NCBI RefSeq assembly: GCF_008698235.1
Contig: NZ_PEBH01000005.1
Span: 112,895 to 176,894, forward strand
Origin: Bifidobacterium rousetti
Lineage (GTDB): Bacteria > Actinomycetota > Actinomycetes > Actinomycetales > Bifidobacteriaceae
Direction: 5' to 3'
Length of the DNA: 64,000 nucleotides
The position numbers were made by a program, and so were the translations under genes. Under the pieces are notes generated by a model. The model ran no database searches. It saw nothing but the letters and a program-made list of their open reading frames with translations, and was not told the DNA's origin. Below are positions 56,180-64,000 of this stretch, piece by piece. Within the stretch, counting starts at the first letter, position 1. Each line of letters opens with the position of its first letter.

Positions 56180-56240
56180 GACTACCCCTCAGACCCGCAA
56201 AGCGGGCCAGCTCCCCTGACAAGGGGAGCCAAGGGAAGAC
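56180..56240. repeat. REP-like hairpin element (copy 4)
   Basis: GACTACCCCTCAGACCCGCAAAGCGGGCCAGCTCCCCTGACAAGGGGAGCC has two adjacent hairpins. It is close to the copy at 20741. Confidence 0.65.
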
Positions 56241-56324
56241 GTGAGTGAATTGTCTGCATGGGAATGTAGTTAGTGGGCGTCTTGACGGCGTCCCACTACA
56301 TGTAGTGTGAATTACACGCATGTG

Positions 56325-56730
56325 GTTTTCCACAGGATGTGGAAAACCATGTGGATAACTTGGGGATAACAGTGGGGTTGTGGTGGAAAACCGATGTGCG
56401 CAACCCCACTTTTGGTTAAGAATCATTGAAATTTCAACGATTTTGAATTGTGGATATGTGTACAGGCCCTTATCCACAGACGGGTGATTCCGGTGGGCAA
56501 GTGGCCGTCGCGCCCTCCTGTGTGGAAAACCCGAAGCCGCGGGCGTCCGAATTACGGGCGAACAAGGGAAAACAACCACGGAATGTGGATAACTCGGTGC
56601 AATCCGGTGGATAGTTTGGGGATAACCACTACGTATCAGTGGATAAGTAGTGGATAACTTGTGGATAACAATCCATAATCGTTGAAATTCCAACGTTTTT
56701 GGCTGTGGATAACCTGTGGATTACTTCGCG
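56325..56730. other. DnaA-box cluster: candidate replication origin or DnaA-binding region
   Basis: Five exact DnaA boxes are visible: TGTGGATAA at 56350, 56584, 56660 and 56704, and TTATCCACA at 56470. Near-matches include TGTGGATAT (56450), AGTGGATAA (56639, 56649), TGTGGAAAA and GGGGATAAC. Two AT-rich palindromes of ATTGAAATTTCAA type (56425-56440 and 56681-56697) alternate with the boxes, resembling unwinding elements. No gene is in this 400-bp stretch. dnaA is not in the window, so whether this is the main origin or a secondary DnaA-binding site is open. Confidence 0.75.
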
Positions 56731-56893
56731 GGTGGCATGTGCACAACTCCGTGAGGGGTGGCGACTGTTATGTGATTGTCCGCCGATGCAGGTGATGAAT
56801 TGAGGGGATGGCTGCGGTAGCCACTCTGTTTCGGATACTTTCGGATACCTCCGGATGCTTTCACATGCTCCCGGAATATCTCCGTATACGACA

Positions 56894-56928
56894 AAGGGCC
56901 GGAACCGTTGATAACGGTCCAGCCCCTT
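56894..56928 (-). terminator. crgA terminator
   Basis: AAGGGCCGGAACCGTT ... AACGGTCCAGCCCCTT forms a hairpin with one or two bulged bases, just downstream of the minus-strand crgA. Confidence 0.7.
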
Positions 56929-56986
56929 GACTGATGCCGGATACGATCGCAGCGGAAGCGCTGCCCCGGCGAAAGGATCGACGCGC

Positions 56987-57391
56987 TCAGCGCCACCACA
57001 TCGTCATGATGAAGCCGATCATGATGATCACGAAGCCGATGAGCAGGTTCCAGCCACCGATGTTCGGGATCGGGTAGTTGGAGGTCAGGTAGTAGGTGAC
57101 GACCCAGATCAGGCCGATCACCATCAGGATGCAGAACAGCGGCACGAACCAGCGCGGGTTCGACTTGGTGCCCTTGATCGTCTCCTCGACGCGGCGGGTG
57201 TTCTCCTCCTGACGCGCCATCATGCGCTGCATCTGCGGGGTCATCGAGGACTTGTCGGCGGTGGCGTTGAGGACGGCCTCGACCTTGTCCATGTCGACGA
57301 GTCCCGCGGTGTCCGCGTCCGTCGCCTTCTCCGTATCGGACTGCCAGTCCTTCTGTTCCTTCGAGTTGTTGTCCAGCTCTTCGTCAGCCAT
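56987..57391 (-). CDS. crgA: CrgA-like cell-division membrane protein
   Basis: The 134-residue protein ends with two helices (WFVPLFCILMVIGLIWVVTYYLT and WNLLIGFVIIMIGFIMTMWWR) separated by the short NYPIPNIGGW turn, the CrgA signature. CrgA helps FtsZ-ring assembly and couples septum and wall synthesis in actinobacteria. Its N-terminal half (~70 residues) is acidic, without recognised motifs, longer than in Mycobacterium (93 residues). The start at 57391 has GGAGA eight bases upstream; 57406 is the alternative. It is divergent from DUF881, and close to sortase and pabA, as in the origin-linked crgA-trpG cluster. Confidence 0.9.
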   Translation of the reverse strand: MADEELDNNSKEQKDWQSDTEKATDADTAGLVDMDKVEAVLNATADKSSMTPQMQRMMARQEENTRRVEETIKGTKSNPRWFVPLFCILMVIGLIWVVTYYLTSNYPIPNIGGWNLLIGFVIIMIGFIMTMWWR

Positions 57392-57565
57392 CAGCGTAGT
57401 CTCCATTCAAGTTCTATAGGCTAGAAGTCATAATAGTGGTTACACTCGAACGCGGCGAACAATACCGCATATTGGCGGCCATACTGTGCGGCCATACTGT
57501 GCAGTGCGTGGTCGTATGTATAGATAGACTCGGGTTTTTCCGGCGTGAGGGAAAGGCGGGCGGCC

Positions 57566-58396
57566 ATGGCCAGGCACGGAGGCGGACGGCACAGCGCGAA
57601 ACGCTCCTTCGCGGGCGGCGTCGCGGTGATGCTCGTCGTCGCGCTCACCGGATACCTGTTCATGACGAACCTGCGCTTCAACCGCACCGCCACCGTCAAC
57701 TCGGACACCGCCGGACTCATCGAACAGCGCGTCGACGAGGTCAACGGACTCAACGCCGAAGTCGAGAAGCTCAGTGCGGACGTGAGCACCCTCACCGACG
57801 TCGTCGCGAAGAACGGCAGCGACGCCACGGCCAACGACGCCGGTTCCGGCGCGACCCTGCCCGCCGTGGATGGCGCGGGCGTCGCCGTCACGCTCGATGA
57901 TTCGCCGATGTGGGAGCAGGCGATCGACTCGTCCGGTTCCAGCGAGGACATCGACAAGTACGTGATCCACCAGCAGGACATCGAATCGGTGATCAACGCG
58001 CTATGGACGGGCGGCGCCACGTCGATGATGTTCATGGATCAGCGCATGCTGTTCAACTCCGCCGTGATCTGCTCGGGCAACGTCGTCTCGCTGCACGGCA
58101 AGAAATACTCGCCGCCGTTCACGATCTACGCGATCGGCGATCAGGACAGCCTCGTCAAGGCGCTCGACGATTCGCCCGCGATCGGCATCTACAAGCAGTA
58201 CGTTAGCGCGTTCGGCCTCGGCTGGAAGGTCGAGCGGAAGAAGGATCTGCATTTCGACGAGACCGCGTCGCTGCTGTCGCCGCTCAAGTACGCGACCGTC
58301 GTGGGCGGCGCGTCCGGTTCGTCAACCGGTGCGTCGGGTGATGCATCAGGCGCAGATGGCACGACCGGCTCGACCGCCGGCACGCAGGGGGAGTGA
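57566..58396 (+). CDS. DUF881 family protein
   Basis: The 276-residue protein has one N-terminal helix (SFAGGVAVMLVVALTGYLFM) and an extracytoplasmic coiled-coil-like segment (EQRVDEVNGLNAEVEKLSADVSTL). The DUF881 domain has LPAVDGAGVAVTLDDSP, YVIHQQDIESVINALWTGGATSMMFMDQRM and SPPFTIYAIGDQDSLVKAL. It ends with a Gly/Ser/Thr-rich tail. The domain resembles Rv0012 of Mycobacterium, whose function is unknown but located in the crgA-trpG cluster. A GTG at 57545 would add seven residues. The sortase gene starts six bases after its stop, so they are co-transcribed. Confidence 0.88.
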   Translation: MARHGGGRHSAKRSFAGGVAVMLVVALTGYLFMTNLRFNRTATVNSDTAGLIEQRVDEVNGLNAEVEKLSADVSTLTDVVAKNGSDATANDAGSGATLPAVDGAGVAVTLDDSPMWEQAIDSSGSSEDIDKYVIHQQDIESVINALWTGGATSMMFMDQRMLFNSAVICSGNVVSLHGKKYSPPFTIYAIGDQDSLVKALDDSPAIGIYKQYVSAFGLGWKVERKKDLHFDETASLLSPLKYATVVGGASGSSTGASGDASGADGTTGSTAGTQGE

Positions 58397-58402
58397 CGTT
58401 CG

Positions 58403-59575
58403 ATGAGGCATAGCGCGAACAGGACGATCGGCACGCGATCCGCCTCGCGCCGCAATCCGGCGTGGCAGGCGGTCGGCATCCTCGCGGAGCTGCTCATCAC
58501 CATGGCCGTGATCTGCGCGCTGTACATCGCGTGGCAGATGTGGTGGACCGGCGTGCAGGCCGAACGCACGCAGGCCGAGACGCGTGAACAGGTCTCGTGG
58601 TCCGCTCCGGGCGGATCGGACGGTACATCGGGCGGCTCGAGCGACGGCGACGGCGGCACGGGCACGAAGGTCGCGCCGGCCCAGTCGGGCGACGCCCCCG
58701 TCCAGCCGCAAAGCGCCAACTACGGCGACCTGATCGCGCAACTGTACATACCGCGATTCGGTCAGGGCTGGCAGCGCAACATCGTCGAAGGCACCGACGC
58801 CGAACAGCTCGCGCGCCACGGACTCGGCCACTACCAGACCACGCAGATGCCGGGCGCGGTCGGCAACTTCGCGATTGCCGGGCATCGATCCGGCTACGGC
58901 GAACCGCTCGGCGACATCGACAAACTCCAGAACGGCGACCCGATCGTCATCCGCACACAGGACTACTGGTACGTGTACACGTACACGAGCTATCAGATCG
59001 TCGACCCGACCGACGTGTGGGTGGTCGCGCCGAACCCGACGCCGGACGTGTCCGGGCAGAACGCGCAGCCGACCAAACGCATGATCACGCTCACCACCTG
59101 CGAGCCGAAATACACGACCGCCACCCACCGCTGGATCGCATGGGGCGAACTCAAATACTGGGCGAAGGTCTCCGACGGCGTGCCGCAGGAACTCGCCGTC
59201 ACCGACTCCGCCGGCACGGTGCGGTTCGCGAACACCAGCGGGACGGAGATGTCGCTGCCCGCCCGGCTCGGCTCGCTCCAGCCGTACGTGATCGGCGCGC
59301 TGGTGATCTGGTCGGTGCTCGCGATCGCGGCCGCCGTCGCATGGCGCTGGCCGCTGCTCGCCGACATCCGCGCGGGGCGACGCCGCAGGCCCGACGCGAG
59401 CCTGTACGGCGCGCTGTGGCGTCTCCAGCCCGGCGTGCTGCCGATCCGCGTCGTGCTCACCGCGCTGCTCGTCGTCGCGGCGGTCGGCGCGCTGTTCCAA
59501 TGGACGTTCCCGTGGGCCGCCGCCAACATCCCGATGCTGCAGCAGATGAGCAACTACGTGGCCGTTCAGCAGTAG
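58403..59575 (+). CDS. Class E-like sortase
   Basis: The 390-residue membrane protein has an N-terminal helix (LAELLITMAVICALYIAW), a Gly/Ser-rich linker, a sortase core and extra C-terminal helices (LQPYVIGALVIWSVLAIAAAVAW and VVLTALLVVAAVGALFQW). Catalytic His161 (AGHRSG), Cys233 (LTTCEPKYTT) and Arg243 (HRW) are in the expected order. It would anchor secreted proteins to the cell wall. The TL(T)TC-type motif and origin-linked position fit the class E 'housekeeping' sortases of actinobacteria. C-terminal helices are additional to the usual class E size. No cell-wall sorting signal is visible in the window, but the surface protein starting at 61179 continues beyond it. Confidence 0.9.
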   Translation: MRHSANRTIGTRSASRRNPAWQAVGILAELLITMAVICALYIAWQMWWTGVQAERTQAETREQVSWSAPGGSDGTSGGSSDGDGGTGTKVAPAQSGDAPVQPQSANYGDLIAQLYIPRFGQGWQRNIVEGTDAEQLARHGLGHYQTTQMPGAVGNFAIAGHRSGYGEPLGDIDKLQNGDPIVIRTQDYWYVYTYTSYQIVDPTDVWVVAPNPTPDVSGQNAQPTKRMITLTTCEPKYTTATHRWIAWGELKYWAKVSDGVPQELAVTDSAGTVRFANTSGTEMSLPARLGSLQPYVIGALVIWSVLAIAAAVAWRWPLLADIRAGRRRRPDASLYGALWRLQPGVLPIRVVLTALLVVAAVGALFQWTFPWAAANIPMLQQMSNYVAVQQ

Positions 59576-59599
59576 CCGCACTTATTCGGGGGATGTTCG

Positions 59600-59660
59600 G
59601 GGGTGGTTGGCTCCCTCTGATGAGGGGGCTGTCGACGAAGTCGACTGGGGGAGAGACGCA
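59600..59660. repeat. REP-like hairpin element (copy 5)
   Basis: GGCTCCCTCTGATGAGGGGGC and GTCGACGAAGTCGAC hairpins followed by TGGGGGAGAG match the inverse orientation of the other REP-like copies. Confidence 0.6.
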
Positions 59661-59810
59661 CGCTGTCACGCTGTCCGTCAGCGGTGCATCGGGCGGCGTC
59701 GCGTTGGGGCGGTGCACTAGACTGACAGCAATCGCCCTCCCCGCACCACCGCGCGCATGCGTTGCCGGTCACCGGGCGCAGGGACGTCCCGTCATCTGTA
59801 AGGAGCCATC

Positions 59811-60455
59811 GTGACCGATTCCGCGCACATCCTCGTGGTCGACAACTACGATTCGTTCGTCTATACGATCGTCGGATACCTGAAGACGCTCGGCGCCACC
59901 GTCGACGTGGTGCGCAACGACGTCGTCGACCCGTCTGACGAGCATGTGACCGACGGCTACGACGGTGTGCTGATCTCGCCCGGCCCCGGCGCCCCGGCCG
60001 AATCCGGCGCCAGCGAGGATATGATCCGACTGTGCGCCCGCCAGAACAAGCCGATGTTCGGCGTGTGCCTCGGACTGCAGGCGCTCGCCGAGGTGTACGG
60101 CTGCACGGTCGATCACGCGCCGACGATCATGCACGGCAAGACCAGCCTCGTCGAGCACGTTGACGACGAGATCTTCGCCGGCGTCGCCAACCCGATGACC
60201 GCCACGCGATACCACTCGCTCGCCGTCGAGCCCGATTCCGTGCCGGACACGCTTGAGGTGACCGCGTGGACGCAGGGCGACCACATCGTGCAGGGCATCC
60301 GCGTCAAGGGCAAGCCGATGTACGCGGTCCAGTTCCACCCCGAATCCGTGATGACCCAGGACGGCTACCGCCTCCTCGCCAACTGGCTCGCCGTCTGCGG
60401 CCAGACCACCGCCGTAGCCAACTCCGCAGGCCTCCAGCCCAAGGTGAACAAGTAA
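59811..60455 (+). CDS. Glutamine amidotransferase, anthranilate/aminodeoxychorismate synthase component II
   Basis: The 214-residue class I amidotransferase begins ILVVDNYDSFVYTIVGYLKTLGATV, with the oxyanion-strand SPGPGAP. The nucleophile Cys86 lies in FGVCLGLQALAEV, and His176/Glu178 are in VQFHPESV. Glutamine-derived ammonia would go to a TrpE- or PabB-type partner, encoded elsewhere. The gene occupies the position of trpG/pabA in the crgA-DUF881-trpG-pknB cluster, where either name is used. The GTG start at 59811 follows AAGGAGCCATC. The last ~15 residues are a variable tail. Confidence 0.92.
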   Translation: MTDSAHILVVDNYDSFVYTIVGYLKTLGATVDVVRNDVVDPSDEHVTDGYDGVLISPGPGAPAESGASEDMIRLCARQNKPMFGVCLGLQALAEVYGCTVDHAPTIMHGKTSLVEHVDDEIFAGVANPMTATRYHSLAVEPDSVPDTLEVTAWTQGDHIVQGIRVKGKPMYAVQFHPESVMTQDGYRLLANWLAVCGQTTAVANSAGLQPKVNK

Positions 60456-60585
60456 GCGTGGGCTCGTAGGCTGTTGTCGCTTGCCGAGCTGATCGGCGGC
60501 TGGTGATTGGTGGCTGAGCTGACTGGTGGGCTGGTTGTCTGGGGCGGGCAGTTGATAGCTGTGGGCTGGCGGCTATTGAAAACCT

Positions 60586-60965
60586 CTCGCTCAGTCAGGC
60601 TTGGCGAGACATAAGTGTCGATTGGTAATGATCATCTCTCGCTGGGGCGTTACTCGCAAGAGGTGGATGCGGGATAGTGACGGATGTGTCTCGCGGGGGT
60701 GGGGTCAGTGAGAGACGCGTGCTGGGTGGTGACGGATGTGTCTCGCTGAGTATGGTGCCAGTGGGAGATGAATGCGGGATGATAACGAAAATGTCTCGCT
60801 GGGGATGGGCCAGCGAGACATGTGTGCGTGATGGTGACGGGTGTCTCTCGCTGGGCTGGTTGTTGGCGAGAGCCGTATGTGGTGTGGTGACTGGTATCTC
60901 TCACTGAGGCAGGTCTTGCGAGAGGTACGCGCGATGTGGTGACGGGTGTCTCTCGCTAGTTCCTT
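60586..60965. repeat. Tandem array of ~53-bp hairpin units
   Basis: Seven or so units follow the scheme TCTCGCTGGG - short loop - CCAGCGAGA - GTGCGTGATGGTGACGGGTG. The best hairpin is GTCTCGCTGG/CCAGCGAGAC at about 60793-60821. The period is near 51-54 bp and units differ by point changes. Related hairpins occur at 18855-19070. The array ends about 200 bp before the surface-protein gene. Confidence 0.85.
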
Positions 60966-61111
60966 TGTGGGTTGGTCCCCGGTGCGTTCGGGTTGTGGCG
61001 GTGTTGCCGTTCAGCGGGCGTCAATCGTTTTATGTTTGGTGAGTGGCGGGATTGTGTCGGAGCCATCTCACGGCGCTTCCAAAGTGCCCGAATTGTGGGC
61101 GGAATTGTCTC

Positions 61112-61122
61112 GGGGGGGGGGG
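61112..61122 (+). promoter_or_regulatory. 11-G homopolymer tract upstream of the surface-protein gene
   Basis: Eleven consecutive G's lie 57 bp before the ATG at 61179, after TTGTCTC. Such a tract can change length by slippage and could vary promoter spacing or the 5' leader. No other homopolymer of this length was noticed in the window. Confidence 0.75.
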
Positions 61123-61178
61123 TGAACTGGTAGCCGAGTGTCCTCATACATAAGGACATGAAGAGAAAGGGGCGACCC

Positions 61179-64000
61179 ATGACACAGGGTCACATCAGAG
61201 GCGGCATTGTCGCCAGAATCGTCGGTGTGGTGTCCGCGTTGGCCATGTTGGCTACCGGCATGGTGGTGTCCTCCACCGCCAATGCCGCCGACGCGGAAAC
61301 CACGGTGAAATCCTCCGAAGCCGCGGCACCGGCAGCCGCATCGGACGGTAACGTGAAGCTGGATTGGAATCTCGACGGCCATACGTCGGATTACCTCTGG
61401 GATTACAACACGACGCTCGACGCGATCAAGCCGTATCCTTCCGAGATTCAGGGCACGAAGAACGGTGACGCCTGGAATCCGGATCTGAATCCACGGAAGA
61501 CTTGGAGCGATGCGCATGGGGATACATCAGAGGCGCCGAACTTCTATCGGGTCTACAGCCCCAATTCCGCCTACTTCAACGACAGCTATCGTGGTTCCTT
61601 CTTCACATGGAATTCGGAGAAGGACGGTTCCGGTGATGCCTATGTGTTCAGGAGCGGCACGGGCGACAAGTTCCGTGTCGTGGACGCGCCGCGTACCACA
61701 AGCGGCGCTGTGAAGTGGCCTAAGTATGGCACGCTGTACGCGCAGTGGGGACGGTCGAGCGGTTCCGGCGTCTTCCACGTCGATGAGGTGAAGCGTGACG
61801 CGAACGCCATCAAGAGCCTGAAGTTCTTCACTTACGGATGGGGCGGCAAGACCTATCAAGAGGATCTCTCGATCGAGGCCTGCACCACGTTCCATCAGGA
61901 TGGTGTCCGCAACGATGATCAGTGCCTGCGGCAGCCGGATCAGGCTACTTACGAATGGTCCGAATACCTGCGAGGCGATTGGCAGACGAACGATAAGGGT
62001 GAAGCGACGATCGACCTCTCGAAGTTCACGAAGGACTCCGATTTCGATGATTTCGTCAATGCGGTGGTCGCCGATCAGAACATCAAGTATCTGCGTCTGG
62101 GGAGTCTCGGTGCCGTGAAGCTTGTGGATGGCGATCCGCAGCCGCTGAACCAGCAGAACGGGCCGCGCTTCACGTCGTGGAACAGTAACACCAGCATTAC
62201 GGTCGGCGATACCTGGCTGACCATGGATCGTATCAAGAGCGCGTTTGCCGCGGTGGATGCCGATGGCACCGATCTGAAGGACCAAGTCAAGATCGAGGGT
62301 GCGCTCGACACGTCGAAGCCGGGCGTGTACTGGCTGAAGGCCTCCGTCAAGGGCAAGAATGGAACGGCCGCATCGGAGTATGTGGTGACGGTCCGTCCCC
62401 AGGTGGTCGCGAACGACAAGCTGAGCGTAGCGAACCAGAACAAGAACTTGGTGTCCGTCGACACCACGACGGAGAACGATTCGTTCACGCCCGACCTGTC
62501 CGCGTATAAAGGGCAGATCGTCACCGTGTACGTGACCCGCCAGAATGATGACGGATCTTGGCCTGAAGGTGGCTCCTACTACACGGATGAAACCGTCAAG
62601 GTGCCGGCGGATGGCAATGTCCAGAACGACATCTCCTTCAACCCGGGCTCCGGCAAGTTCAGGGTGATCGTCATCCCGTGGCAGAAGCCGGACGACTTCA
62701 AGTGGGATGAGCTCACTCGCACACAGAACGGCGGTGGCACCGATCCTGGCCAGCCCAACAAGTACTGCACTCCCGAGTTCACCGTCGACGGCAAGACGAT
62801 TGGCAAGCCGTATAACGACGATGACACCACCAGGGCCGAGGGCAAGACCGTGCCGGTGTCCAAGTCCAACAAGTATGATCGGTGGGACGGCGTGTCCATC
62901 ACCTGCGATGGTAAGGCCGTCGCGAAGAGCGATCGCACGGTGTTCGGTTCCGTGGACACCACGAAACCGGGCCAGTACGAGCTGTCGTACTTCGCCTACG
63001 ATTCGAACAAGCGCATCGAGCGCCGTTCGTTCGTCGTGACCGTGAGCGGCACGGCCATCACCGTTCCGGTCGAGTCCGTGACCATTTCCGGCGACGGAGT
63101 CAAGGACGGCAAGCTGGCGGTGGATGCGGGCAAGCCCGCAACTCTCACCGCCACGGTGACGCCGGACAACGCGACCGACAAGAACGTGACGTGGACTTCT
63201 TCCGATGACGGGGTCGCGACGGTCAAGGATGGCAAGGTCACCGCGATTGCGGCTGGCACCGCCACGATCACCGCGACCGCGGGCGATAAGTCAGCTACGG
63301 TCGAGATCACCGTCAACAAGGTCGATGTTCCGGCGACCGGCGTCATCATCTCGGGCGCGGGCCTCGGTGTGGACAATCAGACCAAGAACAGTACGCTGTC
63401 TCTGACTGAGGGCGGTTCCGCGGATCTTGAGGCGACCATTCAGCCCGAAGGCGCCACCGGAACGGTGACGTGGGCGTCCTCCGATGAGACGGTCGTGAAG
63501 GTCGAGAACGGTAAGGTCACCGCGGGGGAGACAACTGGTAAGGCCAACATCACCGCGACCGTCAACGGCAACACGACCACCGTGGAGGTGACCGTCGAGG
63601 CGAAGCCCGCTGCTGGTTCCGTCGACAAGTCCAAGCTTGGCGAGGCCATCGCCAACGCGGATGCGATGAAGAACGATGCGGCCAAGTACACGCCGGATTC
63701 GTGGGCCGAGATGCAGAAGCAGCTTGGTTACGCGCAGACGGTGCAGGGCGACGGCAACGCCACCCGGACCCGCGTCGATGCTGCAACAGGTTCGTTGAAC
63801 GACGCGATTAAGGATCTCAAGCCCGCCCCGACTGATGCGGACAAGAAGGCTCTGAGCGACGCCATCACGGATGCGGAGAAGCTCAACGAGCAGGATTACA
63901 CCTCCGAATCGTGGAAGACATTCTCCGGAGCTCTGACCGAGGCCAAGAAGGTCGCCGCCAACCAGAACGCGACCGCCGACGAGGTCAAGAAGGCTACCGC
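61179..64000 (+). CDS. Large secreted surface protein with Ig-like and FIVAR repeats (3'-truncated)
   Basis: An open frame runs from 61179 to the window end, at least 940 residues. It has a signal peptide (HIRGGIVARIVGVVSALAMLATG, then MVVSSTANAADA). A unique N-terminal region of ~600 residues follows, with no recognised catalytic motif. Two bacterial Ig-like (BIG_2) domains lie at about residues 629-712 and 714-807 (VTPDNATDKNVTWTSSDDGVATV; GTVTWASSDETVVKV). Then FIVAR-type helical repeats begin near 815 and 886 (SWAEMQKQLGYAQTV; SWKTFSGALTEAKKV). This is the usual layout of bifidobacterial and related gut surface glycosidases or adhesins. The AAAGGGG site supports 61179; ATG at 61158 has poor spacing. 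A C-terminal anchor would be beyond the window. Confidence 0.9.
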   Translation, partial: MTQGHIRGGIVARIVGVVSALAMLATGMVVSSTANAADAETTVKSSEAAAPAAASDGNVKLDWNLDGHTSDYLWDYNTTLDAIKPYPSEIQGTKNGDAWNPDLNPRKTWSDAHGDTSEAPNFYRVYSPNSAYFNDSYRGSFFTWNSEKDGSGDAYVFRSGTGDKFRVVDAPRTTSGAVKWPKYGTLYAQWGRSSGSGVFHVDEVKRDANAIKSLKFFTYGWGGKTYQEDLSIEACTTFHQDGVRNDDQCLRQPDQATYEWSEYLRGDWQTNDKGEATIDLSKFTKDSDFDDFVNAVVADQNIKYLRLGSLGAVKLVDGDPQPLNQQNGPRFTSWNSNTSITVGDTWLTMDRIKSAFAAVDADGTDLKDQVKIEGALDTSKPGVYWLKASVKGKNGTAASEYVVTVRPQVVANDKLSVANQNKNLVSVDTTTENDSFTPDLSAYKGQIVTVYVTRQNDDGSWPEGGSYYTDETVKVPADGNVQNDISFNPGSGKFRVIVIPWQKPDDFKWDELTRTQNGGGTDPGQPNKYCTPEFTVDGKTIGKPYNDDDTTRAEGKTVPVSKSNKYDRWDGVSITCDGKAVAKSDRTVFGSVDTTKPGQYELSYFAYDSNKRIERRSFVVTVSGTAITVPVESVTISGDGVKDGKLAVDAGKPATLTATVTPDNATDKNVTWTSSDDGVATVKDGKVTAIAAGTATITATAGDKSATVEITVNKVDVPATGVIISGAGLGVDNQTKNSTLSLTEGGSADLEATIQPEGATGTVTWASSDETVVKVENGKVTAGETTGKANITATVNGNTTTVEVTVEAKPAAGSVDKSKLGEAIANADAMKNDAAKYTPDSWAEMQKQLGYAQTVQGDGNATRTRVDAATGSLNDAIKDLKPAPTDADKKALSDAITDAEKLNEQDYTSESWKTFSGALTEAKKVAANQNATADEVKKAT

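Noticed and set aside
60586..60965. CRISPR array
   Set aside because: The units are degenerate, the linkers are similar to each other, and there is no unique-spacer pattern.

Overview
The window looks like a high-GC actinobacterial chromosome, most likely a Bifidobacterium. The support is the gyrA-linked DUF3566 membrane protein, CrgA, DUF881, DUF3073, a class E sortase, an actinobacterial SCP2-type protein, three LacI-family regulators with CUT1 sugar transporters that lack their own ATPase subunit, GH2 and GH36 galactosidases, and PEP carboxylase. No phage, integrase, transposase or CRISPR array is visible.

Layout. 1-840: tail of a DUF3566 gene (normally next to gyrA), a short-repeat tract and a terminator. 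840-1760: non-coding DNA full of CGTACG-centred hairpins, ending in a fragment of a lost gene. 1.9-8.3 kb: a LacI-controlled oligosaccharide transporter (two permeases, an orphan ATPase, the regulator, then the binding protein), with matching operator pairs in front of the permeases and the binding protein. 8.4-13.5 kb: a second LacI regulator, a small gene and a GH2 beta-galactosidase sharing a second operator type. 13.6-16.6 kb: a large secreted ricin/LGFP/NlpC-P60 protein. 17-24.7 kb: glutamate dehydrogenase, tRNA-Ala(TGC), tRNA-Ile(GAT), a YgjP-like metallohydrolase, an orphan peptide-binding lipoprotein, a second orphan ATPase and Dps. 25-30.9 kb: CNNM/CBS protein, beta-carbonic anhydrase, AhpC and a fused AhpF-like reductase. 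31-37.8 kb: an alpha-galactoside cassette (LacI, binding protein, two permeases, GH36). 38.4-54.3 kb: ppc, ThrE-like exporter, PutP-like symporter, amidohydrolase, DUF559 protein, trpS, DUF3073, SCP2-like protein, glycogen phosphorylase. 55-64 kb: rhomboid, DnaA-box cluster, crgA, DUF881, sortase, pabA/trpG, and the first 2.8 kb of a large surface protein that runs off the window.

The strongest unusual signals: (1) the alpha-galactoside cassette sits between two 67-bp copies of the 3' end of the AhpF-like gene (66/67 identical), and a perfect hairpin that looks like the gene's original terminator is stranded beyond the distal copy. This suggests a roughly 7.2-kb block inserted at the gene's 3' end. 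(2) A nested-hairpin element of about 200 bp occurs three times, each time between two convergent genes, with paired base changes between copies. (3) Several families of palindrome arrays fill intergenic space. (4) An 11-G tract lies just upstream of the surface-protein gene, a possible phase-variation switch. (5) Five exact DnaA 9-mers cluster between rhomboid and crgA. The gene order DUF3566 ... crgA-DUF881-sortase-pabA resembles the origin-proximal cluster of other actinobacteria with about 55 kb of mostly metabolic genes in between.

Coordinates were read by hand. Start codons are chosen from ribosome-binding sites and homology logic; no database search was run.
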